Source of the DNA: Thermoanaerobaculia bacterium
Lineage (GTDB): Bacteria; Acidobacteriota; Thermoanaerobaculia; UBA5066
Direction: 5' to 3'
Assembly (NCBI GenBank): GCA_017999215.1
Contig: JAGOBQ010000041.1
Location: forward strand, 1 to 15,071
DNA: 15,071 nt
The translations under genes and the position numbers were made by a program. The stretch's first letter is position 1. Each line of letters starts with the position of its first letter. Of the stretch, positions 1-6,618 are shown one piece after another. The notes beneath the pieces were generated by a model. The model ran no database searches. It was not told the DNA's origin and saw only the letters and a program-made list of their open reading frames with translations.

Positions 1-707
1 GCGAACGCGACCGCCGTCTCGACGCGGAGGACGCGCGGTCCGAGCGCGAACCGCGCGAAGCCGTGCTCCTCGAGGAGGTCGGTCTCGAACGGGACCCAGC
101 CGCCCTCCGGGCCGATCGCGACGACGGAGCGCGGGCCGACGGAGGGTGCGTCCGGCGCGCCGGGCGCCGGGGCGCCCGCGGGGTGCGCGAGGAGCCGGCC
201 GAACCGCTCGCCGGGCCAGAGCGCGTCGAGCTCGTCTTCCACGAACGGCCGGAAGCGCGGCCGGACGAGGACCTCCGGGAGCACGGTGTCGCGCGCCTGC
301 TCGAGGCCGAGGACGAGGTTCCGATCGATCTCCTCCGGCGCGAGGAAGGGGGTGTCGAAGTAGCTCTTCTCGACGCGCGCGGCGTTCACGAGGACGATCC
401 GCTTCGCGCCGAGCGACGCGGCCGACTGGAGGACGCGGCGAAGCACCTTGGGCCGCGGCATCGCGAGGAGGAGGTCGAGGCCGGTCGGGGGCGGCGGGTT
501 CCCGTCGAGGCGGACCGACAGCCGCACCTCGTCGGGGCCGACGGAGAGGACGGTCCCTTTCCCGGTCCCGCCGTTCCTCAGGCCGACGACGAGCTCGTCG
601 TCCACGCGCGCGCGGTGGACCTCGTGGACGTGGCGGGCGCGGCGGCCCGTGATCCGCGCGGTCCCGTCCGCTCCGAGCTCTGCGGGAAGGAGGAGGATCA
701 GGTTCAC
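1..707 (-). CDS. rsmE: 16S rRNA (uracil-1498-N3)-methyltransferase RsmE, C-terminus cut by window edge
   Basis: RsmE is a SPOUT-class enzyme that uses S-adenosylmethionine to methylate N3 of U1498 in 16S rRNA within the small ribosomal subunit. The minus-strand translation gives 235 residues before the window edge. It has an N-terminal PUA-like part (about 1-70) with the R-X-H-V motif near residues 24-27, then the SPOUT domain with MPRPKVL (83-89), IGPEGGW (198-204) and LGPRVLRVETAV (222-233). The last two form the trefoil-knot cofactor site. Usual family length is about 240-250, so only a few residues are missing. The GTG start at 707 is chosen because GGGAGG lies about seven bases upstream and no in-frame ATG precedes it. 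It is divergent from the gntR operon, 154 bases away. The family call is confident. Confidence 0.93.
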   Translation of the reverse strand, partial: MNLILLLPAELGADGTARITGRRARHVHEVHRARVDDELVVGLRNGGTGKGTVLSVGPDEVRLSVRLDGNPPPPTGLDLLLAMPRPKVLRRVLQSAASLGAKRIVLVNAARVEKSYFDTPFLAPEEIDRNLVLGLEQARDTVLPEVLVRPRFRPFVEDELDALWPGERFGRLLAHPAGAPAPGAPDAPSVGPRSVVAIGPEGGWVPFETDLLEEHGFARFALGPRVLRVETAVAF

Positions 708-743
708 GGTCGGGCCTCCCGTCGCATTCGAAGGAAGAGGCCG

Positions 744-749
744 ATTATC
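744..749 (-). promoter_or_regulatory. possible -10 element for rsmE inside a small palindrome
   Basis: On the minus strand GATAAT (749 to 744) matches five of six bases of the -10 consensus and would start a message about 30 bases before the rsmE GTG. It lies in the perfect 11-bp palindrome CCGATTATCGG (741-751). No convincing -35 was seen at the usual spacing, so this is weak. Confidence 0.3.
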
Positions 750-821
750 GGTTCGAGCCTGCGAGTCCGCACGTCGACAGCCCCCCAAAGCGCTCCCCGG
801 AACGGGAGACTCGCGGGTCGC

Positions 822-849
822 TTGCGTCTCGGCAACGTCAGTGTATAGT
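822..849 (+). promoter_or_regulatory. sigma70-like promoter of the gntR-ABC operon
   Basis: TTGCGT (822-827), a 16-base spacer and TATAGT (844-849) form a plausible housekeeping promoter. The expected start point (about 856-857) leaves a leader of only five or six bases before the ATG at 862. There is no Shine-Dalgarno sequence, so the gntR message is probably leaderless or nearly so. Confidence 0.55.
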
Positions 850-869
850 GTGTATATTGATATGCACAC
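848..869 (+). promoter_or_regulatory. palindromic operator over the gntR start codon
   Basis: GTGTGTATAT (848-857) and ATATGCACAC (860-869) are inverted repeats matching at nine of ten positions, separated by TG. The palindrome covers the end of the -10 element, the predicted transcription start and the ATG at 862. GTGTAT also recurs directly at 841 and 850. YtrA-type GntR proteins bind such inverted repeats and repress their own operons, so autoregulation is likely. Confidence 0.6.
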
Positions 870-1251
870 CGCCCTCGCCATCTCCCACGCCGATCCGAGG
901 CCGATGTACCAGCAGATCGTCGAGCAGATCTGCCGGCTCGTCGCGGTCGGCGACTGGGGGCCGGGGCAGGAGATCCCGTCGATCCGTGCGCTCGCCGCGT
1001 CCACGCGGGTCAGCGTGATCACCGTCAAGCGCGCCTACCTCGAGCTCGAGCACGCAGGGGTCCTCACGACCCGCCAGGGCCGGGGAACCTTCGTCTCCGA
1101 GAACGTCCAGCTCCAGCAGGACCTCCGGGAACAGGAGCTCGACGGCCATCTTGCGCGGGCCGCCGAGGTCGGACGCGAGCTCGGCCTCGGGATCAGGGAG
1201 CTCGAGCAGCGCCTCCGCAGGATCGTCCGCGACAGGGATGAGAACCGATGA
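862..1251 (+). CDS. YtrA-subfamily GntR transcriptional regulator
   Basis: This 129-residue protein is a small GntR-family DNA-binding repressor. The winged helix-turn-helix spans about residues 14-79, with the characteristic PMYQQIVEQI opening, PGQEIPSIRALA and RQGRGTFVSE wing. After it there is only a short helical tail (about 80-129), not the FadR- or HutC-type effector domain. That short tail defines the YtrA subfamily, whose members usually control ABC transporter operons and respond to cell-envelope stress. The ATG at 862 matches the usual family N-terminus; GTG codons at 841 and 850 are in frame but are not needed. The stop overlaps the next ATG (ATGA). The adjacent ABC genes are its expected targets. 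The effector is unknown. Confidence 0.9.
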   Translation: MHTALAISHADPRPMYQQIVEQICRLVAVGDWGPGQEIPSIRALAASTRVSVITVKRAYLELEHAGVLTTRQGRGTFVSENVQLQQDLREQELDGHLARAAEVGRELGLGIRELEQRLRRIVRDRDENR

Positions 1252-2156
1252 CAACGACCGCGACCCCGGCGATCGCCCTCCGCGGCGTCTCGAAGCGCTA
1301 TCGCTTCTTCGCGCTCGACGACGTCTCCCTTCGCCTCGAGCCCGGGCAGATCCTGGGCTTCGTCGGCCCGAACGGCGCCGGCAAGAGTACGACGATCCGG
1401 ATCCTCATGGCCCTCGTCCGCCCGGATGCCGGAGACGTCGAGGTCCTCGGCTGCCGCATGCCCGGCGAGCAGGTGCGCGCGAAGTGGGACGTCGGCTTCG
1501 TCTCCGAGGAGATGCGGCTGTTCCCGGGGGCGACGATCGGCTGGCACGTCGGCTTCGTGCGCTCCCTCTTCCCCGGCGCCTGGGACGACCGCTATGCCGC
1601 CCGCCTCCTCCAGCGGTTCCACCTCCACCCCGAGCAGCGGGTGAAGGGGCTGTCGCACGGCGAGCAGGTCAAGGCGGCCCTGCTCCTCGCCCTGGCGCGC
1701 AGGCCGCGCCTTCTCGTGCTCGACGAACCGACCGTCGGCCTCGACCCCGTCGCCCGCCAGGAAGTCATCGGCGAGCTCATGGAGGTCGTCCGGGACGAGG
1801 AACGCTCGATCCTCTTCTCGTCGCACAACACCCTCGACGTCGAGCAGATCTGCGACCAGATCGCCTTCATCGACCGTGGACGGATCGTCGACTCGGGCGA
1901 CAAGGAGGCGTTCCTCGAGCGTTGGAGGCGCCTGAGCCTCGAGCTGCCGGAGACGATCGCGCTCCCCGAGGTGCCGGGAGCCGTCGACGTCGCGCGGAGC
2001 CCGCGCACCGCGGTCGTCACGGTCAACGGCTTCGACGAGGCCCTGCCGGCGGCGTACCAGCAGGCCGGCGCGGTGGTGCGGGACGTCCATCGGATGACGC
2101 TCGAGGAGATCTTCGTGGCCACCGTCATGCACAGGCGAAAGGAGCGCGGCGAATGA
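1248..2156 (+). CDS. ABC transporter ATP-binding protein (YtrB/EcsA/BcrA type)
   Basis: This 302-residue cytoplasmic ATPase is predicted to drive the permease encoded next. It shows Walker A GPNGAGKST (40-48), signature LSHGE (135-139), Walker B LLVLDEP (155-161), D-loop GLD (164-166) and H-loop His193. The Q-loop region reads VSEEMRLFPG (85-94), with Glu where most ABC proteins have Gln; this is common in the YtrB/EcsA branch. About 80 residues follow the nucleotide-binding domain, an accessory tail often seen in ABC-2 exporters. It starts by ATGA overlap with gntR and ends by ATGA overlap with the permease, so the three genes are translationally coupled. The substrate cannot be read from the sequence; envelope-active antibiotic resistance or a lipid or glycan substrate are possible from family behaviour. 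Confidence 0.92.
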   Translation: MTTTATPAIALRGVSKRYRFFALDDVSLRLEPGQILGFVGPNGAGKSTTIRILMALVRPDAGDVEVLGCRMPGEQVRAKWDVGFVSEEMRLFPGATIGWHVGFVRSLFPGAWDDRYAARLLQRFHLHPEQRVKGLSHGEQVKAALLLALARRPRLLVLDEPTVGLDPVARQEVIGELMEVVRDEERSILFSSHNTLDVEQICDQIAFIDRGRIVDSGDKEAFLERWRRLSLELPETIALPEVPGAVDVARSPRTAVVTVNGFDEALPAAYQQAGAVVRDVHRMTLEEIFVATVMHRRKERGE

Positions 2157-2842
2157 CCGGCTCGCGACGATCGCTCACCGGCCGGCTGATCGCCAGGGAC
2201 CTCTGGCACTACCGCTGGCTGATCCTCGGGACCCTGATCGCCGGCGCCGCGTCGCTCGTCCTGGCGCGTTTCGACGACGGCGACGGCATCTCGACCGGGC
2301 CCGACGTCGGCTTCCTGCTGCTCCTCACCACGGTCATCGTCCTCGGCGTCGCCCTGCCGATGCTCGTCCTCAAGGAGCACGAGACGAGGTCGGACCTCTT
2401 CGTCCTCAGCCTGCCGGTGTCGGCGGCGCAGTACGCGTTCGCGAAGGTCGCGTCCGCCCTCGTCGCCTTCCTCCTGCCGTGGGCGGCGCTCACCGGCGGC
2501 GCCGTCCTCCTGACCGCGCTCTCCCCGGCTCCGGACGGCTCGCTCCCGTTCTTCGTCGCGACGATGACGTTCCTGCTCTGCAACTTCTGCCTGCTCATGG
2601 CCCTGACCGTCATCATCCGGTCGGAGCCGGCGGCGATCGCCGGCATCCTCGTCACGAACTTCTCGGTGACGATCTTCATGTCCCGGCTCGGCAGGCTTCC
2701 CGGCGTCGCCGGGCGCTCGAACGACGCCGTCGCGACCTGGAGCCCCGAGGTCCTCGCCGTGCTGGCGGTCGAGGTCGCCCTGATCCTCCTGTCGCTGGCC
2801 CTCGCCTTCTACGTCCCGTCGCGTCGAAGGGACGCCGTCTGA
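2153..2842 (+). CDS. ABC transporter permease, six predicted membrane segments
   Basis: This 229-residue integral membrane protein has hydrophobic stretches at about 22-38, 51-73, 100-122, 132-154, 159-177 and 200-221, a basic N-terminus and a basic C-terminal tail. That is the size and layout of an ABC-2-type permease half. No strong family signature is visible, so the call rests on hydropathy and on its position directly after an ABC ATPase. The conserved-looking loop KEHETRSDLFVLSLPVS (74-90) resembles the cytoplasmic segment in related permeases that contacts the ATPase, which is an inference. It starts by ATGA overlap with the ATPase gene. It probably forms a transporter with the 1248-2156 product. 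Confidence 0.82.
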   Translation: MTGSRRSLTGRLIARDLWHYRWLILGTLIAGAASLVLARFDDGDGISTGPDVGFLLLLTTVIVLGVALPMLVLKEHETRSDLFVLSLPVSAAQYAFAKVASALVAFLLPWAALTGGAVLLTALSPAPDGSLPFFVATMTFLLCNFCLLMALTVIIRSEPAAIAGILVTNFSVTIFMSRLGRLPGVAGRSNDAVATWSPEVLAVLAVEVALILLSLALAFYVPSRRRDAV

Positions 2843-2852
2843 GGAGCCGGCC

Positions 2853-5006
2853 ATGAATCGCCCGACGACTCCCGATCGCCTGCACGCATTGGACGCCGTG
2901 CGCGCCGGCGCGCTCCTCCTCGGCATCGTGCTCCACGCCACGATGTCGTTCTTCTTCGTCGTCCCGGCCCGGGACGTCTCGCAGAGCACGACTCTCGCGG
3001 TGACGTTCTTCGTCATCCACACCTTCCGGATGACGCTCTTCTTCGTCATCGCCGGCTTCTTCGGCCGCCTGCTCCTCCAGCGCCGCGGCGTCCGCGCCTT
3101 CGTCAAGGACCGCGCCCGGCGGGTCCTGGTTCCGCTCACCGCCGGCTGGGTGATCCTCGCGCCGCTGACGATCGCGGCGGTGGCCTGGGGGCTGACGCGG
3201 ACGTTTCCCGGCGGCGACCCGGGCGGAGCCGCCGCGCCCCGGGGCGTCCCGCTCGTTCACCTCTGGTTCCTCTACGACCTCGCGATCTTCTATGCCCTGG
3301 CGCTCGCGCTGCGCGCGGGCACGGCGCGACTGGACCGAGGCGGGAGGGTCGGGGCCGGGGTGGATCGGTGGCTCGACCGCGGGCTCGCGAGCCGGCTCGC
3401 GCCGATGGTCCTCGCGGCGCCGACCGTGGTGGTCCTCTACCAGAAGGCGGACTGGGCGGCCTGGTTCGGGATCCCGACGCCCGACACCGGCCTCGCGCCG
3501 CAGCTCCCGGCGATGGTCGCCTACGGCACGGCGTTCGGGCTCGGCTGGCTGCTGCACCGGCGCGTCGACCGGCTCGAGACGCTCGCGCGGCAGTGGCCGG
3601 TGAACCTCGGCCTGGCGGCGGCCCTCAGCTCGGTCTGTCTCGCGCTCGCGGGGCTCCGGCCGGACCTCTCCGCGATCGCGACGAACGGAGGGATCGAGGG
3701 CGGGGCGCCGATGCGGTGGACCTATGCGGCCGCGTACGCGCTCTCGGTCTGGACCTGGACCTTCGGGCTCCTGGGAGCGGCGGTGCGTTTCCTCTCCGGG
3801 GAGAACGCGGTGCGGCGCTACCTTTCCGACGCGTCGTACTGGCTCTACCTCGTGCACCCGCCGATCGTCTTCGGCCTGCAGGTGGCGCTGATGGAGGTGC
3901 CGCTCCACTGGTCGGTCAAGTTCCCGGCGATCCTGGCCGCGACGATGGCGCTGCTCCTTTCGAGCTACCACTACCTCGTGCGGCCGACCGCTCTCGGCGA
4001 GCTCCTGAACGGCCGGCGCTACCCGCGCCGACCGTCGCAGGACGCCGGGCGCGACGCCGTCCCCCGTCGCATTCGGGCTCTCGCGGGCGCGGCGGGCGGC
4101 CCCGTCGACGAAGCGTCCGATCCGGAGACGGTCGCCGAGCTCGTGAACGTGACGAAGAAGTACGGCCCGACGGTGGCGCTCGACGGCCTGAGCCTTGCGG
4201 TACGCCCCGGCGAGCTCCTTGCGGTCCTCGGACCGAACGGCGCCGGCAAGTCGACGGCGATCGGCCTCTGGCTCGGCACGCTGCAGCCGGACGAGGGGAC
4301 GGCGCTCGTGATGGGCGGCCCGCCGCTCGAGCCCGCGAGCCGCCTCGGCGTCGGCGTGATGATGCAGGAGGTGGCGCTCGCTCCGGCGCTCACCGCGAGC
4401 GAGCACGTCGCCCTCACGGCGAGCTGCTACCGGGATCCCCTCTCCGTAGCGGAGACGCTGGGTCTCACGGGCACGAGGGAGCTCGCGGATCGGCGCTACG
4501 GCCGGCTGTCGGCGGGCCAGAAGCGGCAGGTCCAGTTCGCGACCGCGGTCTGCGGCCGGCCGCGGCTCCTGTTCCTCGACGAGCCGACGGTCGGGCTCGA
4601 CGTCCCGGCGCGCGAAGCGATGTGGAAGGTGATCTCGAGGCTGCGCGACGGCGGCTGCGCGGTCGTGCTGACGACCCACTACCTCGAGGAGGCCGAGGCG
4701 CTCGCGGACCGCGTCGTCGTGGTGGCCCGCGGCCGGCTCGTCGCCGAGGGGAGCGTCGCCGAGGTGCGCGCGCTGGTGACGCGCAAGCGGATCCGCTGCG
4801 CCTCGAGCGTCGACGTCGGCGAGGTGAGGAGCTGGCCGGGGGTCGTCGAGGCGACCCGCGACGCCGACCTCGTCCACGTCACGGCGTCCGACGCCGAGAC
4901 GGTCGTGCGTCGGCTGCTCGCGGAGGACCCCGGCCTGCGCCGGCTCGAGGTCCAGCAGGCCAGCCTCGCCGAGGCGTTCGCCGCGATCACCCGGGAGGCC
5001 GCGTGA
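2853..5006 (+). CDS. fusion protein: OpgC/OafA-like membrane acyltransferase plus ABC ATPase
   Basis: One uninterrupted 717-codon frame joins two families usually encoded separately. Residues 1 to about 385 are an acyltransferase-3/OpgC-like membrane protein: Arg17 and His28 give the R-X10-H motif in the first membrane helix, there are about ten hydrophobic segments, and YWLYLVHPP (329-337) is typical of the last third. Residues 386-427 are a charged, Pro/Arg/Ala-rich linker. Residues 428-717 are a complete ABC ATPase with Walker A GPNGAGKST (460-468), Q-loop Gln505, signature LSAGQ (552-556), Walker B LLFLDEP (572-578), H-loop His609 and a C-terminal accessory tail. GGAG at 2843-2846 is correctly spaced from the ATG. 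The next permease starts by GTGA overlap, so this ATPase probably serves it. The acyltransferase would modify a surface glycan or lipid; its substrate is unknown. Confidence 0.88.
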   Translation: MNRPTTPDRLHALDAVRAGALLLGIVLHATMSFFFVVPARDVSQSTTLAVTFFVIHTFRMTLFFVIAGFFGRLLLQRRGVRAFVKDRARRVLVPLTAGWVILAPLTIAAVAWGLTRTFPGGDPGGAAAPRGVPLVHLWFLYDLAIFYALALALRAGTARLDRGGRVGAGVDRWLDRGLASRLAPMVLAAPTVVVLYQKADWAAWFGIPTPDTGLAPQLPAMVAYGTAFGLGWLLHRRVDRLETLARQWPVNLGLAAALSSVCLALAGLRPDLSAIATNGGIEGGAPMRWTYAAAYALSVWTWTFGLLGAAVRFLSGENAVRRYLSDASYWLYLVHPPIVFGLQVALMEVPLHWSVKFPAILAATMALLLSSYHYLVRPTALGELLNGRRYPRRPSQDAGRDAVPRRIRALAGAAGGPVDEASDPETVAELVNVTKKYGPTVALDGLSLAVRPGELLAVLGPNGAGKSTAIGLWLGTLQPDEGTALVMGGPPLEPASRLGVGVMMQEVALAPALTASEHVALTASCYRDPLSVAETLGLTGTRELADRRYGRLSAGQKRQVQFATAVCGRPRLLFLDEPTVGLDVPAREAMWKVISRLRDGGCAVVLTTHYLEEAEALADRVVVVARGRLVAEGSVAEVRALVTRKRIRCASSVDVGEVRSWPGVVEATRDADLVHVTASDAETVVRRLLAEDPGLRRLEVQQASLAEAFAAITREAA

Positions 5007-5797
5007 GCCGCGCGACTCTCGCCGCGGCCCGCGAGCCTCTTCCGCTCGCCCGGGTCTTCCGGGCCTACCTCCAGGAGGCGAGGTTCGAGGTCCTCGCCGC
5101 GCTGCGCACGCCGGGGGTCGCGCTGCCGTTCCTCGCGATCCCGGTGGCGATCTACCTGCTCTTCGGCGTCGTGATCTCCGGCAACGCGGGCAGCGGGGAG
5201 CTCGGCAAGGGGATCCACGACTACCTCTTCGTGGGCTTCGCGGTCCTCGCGGCGGCGATGCCGGGGATCTTCACCGGCGTGACGGTGGCGACCGAGCGCG
5301 AGGGGAACCTGCTGAAGCTCAAGCGGGCCCTGCCGTTGCCGCCGGGTGCGACGATCGTCGCGAAGGTCGCCATGGCGATGGGCGTCGCCGGCATCGCCGT
5401 GACCCTGGTCGTCGTCGCCGGCCTGCTCGCCGCGAAGGTCACGCTCTCGCCCGCGCAGCTCCTGACCGTCTGGGCCGTGCTCCTCGCCGGCACGATCCCG
5501 TTCTGCGCCATGGGGCTCCTGCTGGGGACGTTCGGATCGGCCTCGGCGGCCCCGGCGTGGGGGAACCTCGTCTTCCTGCCGATGATGTGGCTCTCGGGCC
5601 TCTTCATCCCGCTGCCCGATTCGCTGAAGCGGTGGGTGATCGTCTGGCCGACGTTCCACCTCGACCAGCTCGCGCTCGGCCTCGCCGGCGTCGAGCAGTT
5701 CACCTTCATCCCGCCCGCGCTGGCCGCGGCCGTCCTCACGGGCGTTACGGTGCTCTGCGGCGGCCTCGCCATCCGCCGCCTCGCGCGCGTGGGCTAG
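5003..5797 (+). CDS. ABC-2 type transporter permease
   Basis: This 264-residue membrane protein is the likely partner of the ATPase half of the preceding fusion. Hydrophobic segments lie at about 40-59, 74-94, 122-144, 151-177, 185-204 and 238-258. ABC-2 family features include the cytoplasmic stretch ATEREGNLLKLKRALPLP (96-113) between segments two and three, and the motif MWLSGLFIPLPDSLK (195-209) before the last segment, as in daunorubicin- and Nod-type exporters. The GTG start at 5003 overlaps the fusion's stop (GTGA), indicating translational coupling. An alternative start further in would remove the N-terminal amphipathic region and is less likely. It is the last gene of the operon; only 25 bases separate it from the convergent sufT, with no evident terminator. 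Confidence 0.9.
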   Translation: MSRATLAAAREPLPLARVFRAYLQEARFEVLAALRTPGVALPFLAIPVAIYLLFGVVISGNAGSGELGKGIHDYLFVGFAVLAAAMPGIFTGVTVATEREGNLLKLKRALPLPPGATIVAKVAMAMGVAGIAVTLVVVAGLLAAKVTLSPAQLLTVWAVLLAGTIPFCAMGLLLGTFGSASAAPAWGNLVFLPMMWLSGLFIPLPDSLKRWVIVWPTFHLDQLALGLAGVEQFTFIPPALAAAVLTGVTVLCGGLAIRRLARVG

Positions 5798-5822
5798 CGC
5801 GATCGGGCAGCCAGGGCCGCGG

Positions 5823-6164
5823 TCACATCCCCAGCATCACCCGGGCCATCTTCGACATCATCCCGGGGTTCCAGGGCGGGTCCCAGACGAGGTCGACCTT
5901 CGCCTCGGAGACGCCGTCGACGGAGCGGACGACCCGCTCCACCTCGCCGGGGAGCGTTCCCGCCACCGGGCAGGCGGGCGCGGTGAGCGTCATCGTGACG
6001 TTCACGGCGCCGCCGTCGCCGACGACGACGGAGTAGACGAGGCCGAGGTCGTAGATGTTGACCGGGATCTCGGGGTCGTAGACCTTCTTCAGCGCGCCGA
6101 TGACGCTCTGCTCGAGGTCGGGGGGCTGGGCGGCGGGGATCGGGTCGGGCGTCACGGCGGACAT
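5823..6164 (-). CDS. sufT: SufT-like Fe-S assembly factor (MIP18/DUF59 family)
   Basis: This 113-residue cytoplasmic protein belongs to the MIP18/DUF59 family, whose bacterial member SufT helps mature Fe-S proteins. The family core DPEIPVNIYDLGLVY (30-44) and TAPACP (61-66, with conserved Cys65) are present, followed by the VWDPPWNP (93-100) segment typical of the family's C-terminus. The first 20 residues are a Pro/Ala-rich extension. It is the last gene of the suf operon, four bases after the sufU stop. The operon context makes the SufT role firm; genes of this family outside suf operons, such as PaaD, act in other pathways. The exact mechanism in bacteria is only partly known. Confidence 0.92.
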   Translation of the reverse strand: MSAVTPDPIPAAQPPDLEQSVIGALKKVYDPEIPVNIYDLGLVYSVVVGDGGAVNVTMTLTAPACPVAGTLPGEVERVVRSVDGVSEAKVDLVWDPPWNPGMMSKMARVMLGM

Positions 6165-6168
6165 CGCG

Positions 6169-6618
6169 TCACTCCGTGGAGGCGGACGAGCCGCCGGCGA
6201 GGGCCGAGTGGAGGGTGTGCCAGGCGAGCGTCGCGCACTTGACGCGGACGGGGAACTCGCGGACGCCCGAGAAGACGGCCAGCTTCCCGAAGCTCTTCGC
6301 TTCGGCCGGGACGTCGGAGGGGCCCGTGAGGAGTTCGTGGAAGCGGCCGAAGAGCTCCTCGGCTTCCGCCAGCGTCTTCCCCTGGACGGCCTCGGTCATC
6401 AGCGAGGCCGAGGCCTTCGAGATCGCGCATCCCTTTCCCTGGAAGCCGATCTCGCGGATCGTCCCGTCCTCCACCCTCACGTAGAGCGTCAGCTGGTCGC
6501 CGCAGAGCGGGTTGTGGCCGATGCCGGAATGGGTCGCCCCCTCGATCGCCCGGAAGTTCCGGGGCGACCGGTTGTGGTCGAGGATGACCTCCTGGTAGAG
6601 GTCGGTCAGGGCCGTCAT
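6169..6618 (-). CDS. sufU: SufU, zinc-dependent sulfurtransferase partner of SufS
   Basis: SufU accepts persulfide sulfur from the cysteine desulfurase SufS and passes it to the SufBCD scaffold; it resembles IscU in fold. This 149-residue protein has the SufU zinc ligands Cys39 and Asp41 (in NPLCGD, 36-41), Cys64 (GKGCAIS, 61-67) and Cys128 (VKCATLAW, 126-133). The roughly 20-residue insertion between the second and third ligands, which separates SufU from IscU, is present around residues 80-115. The N-terminal LYQEVILDHNRSPRN is diagnostic. The ATG at 6618 overlaps the sufS stop (ATGA). There is no sufE in the window, consistent with SufU taking that role. Confidence 0.95.
   Translation of the reverse strand: MTALTDLYQEVILDHNRSPRNFRAIEGATHSGIGHNPLCGDQLTLYVRVEDGTIREIGFQGKGCAISKASASLMTEAVQGKTLAEAEELFGRFHELLTGPSDVPAEAKSFGKLAVFSGVREFPVRVKCATLAWHTLHSALAGGSSASTE

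Noticed and set aside
3970..4180. Frameshift or missed stop at the acyltransferase/ATPase junction
   Set aside because: Both domains are in the same phase, no stop occurs between them, and residues before and after read as a normal linker. A sequencing or assembly error cannot be fully excluded, so it is listed as a check in the finding.
2676..4877. Long minus-strand open frame opposite the acyltransferase-ATPase gene
   Set aside because: It is low-complexity Arg/Glu/Asp/Pro-rich translation with no family features, antisense to a well-supported gene; such frames are common at this GC content. The same holds for other long antisense frames, for example 1035-2132, 6750-8021 and 10230-11762 on the opposite strands.
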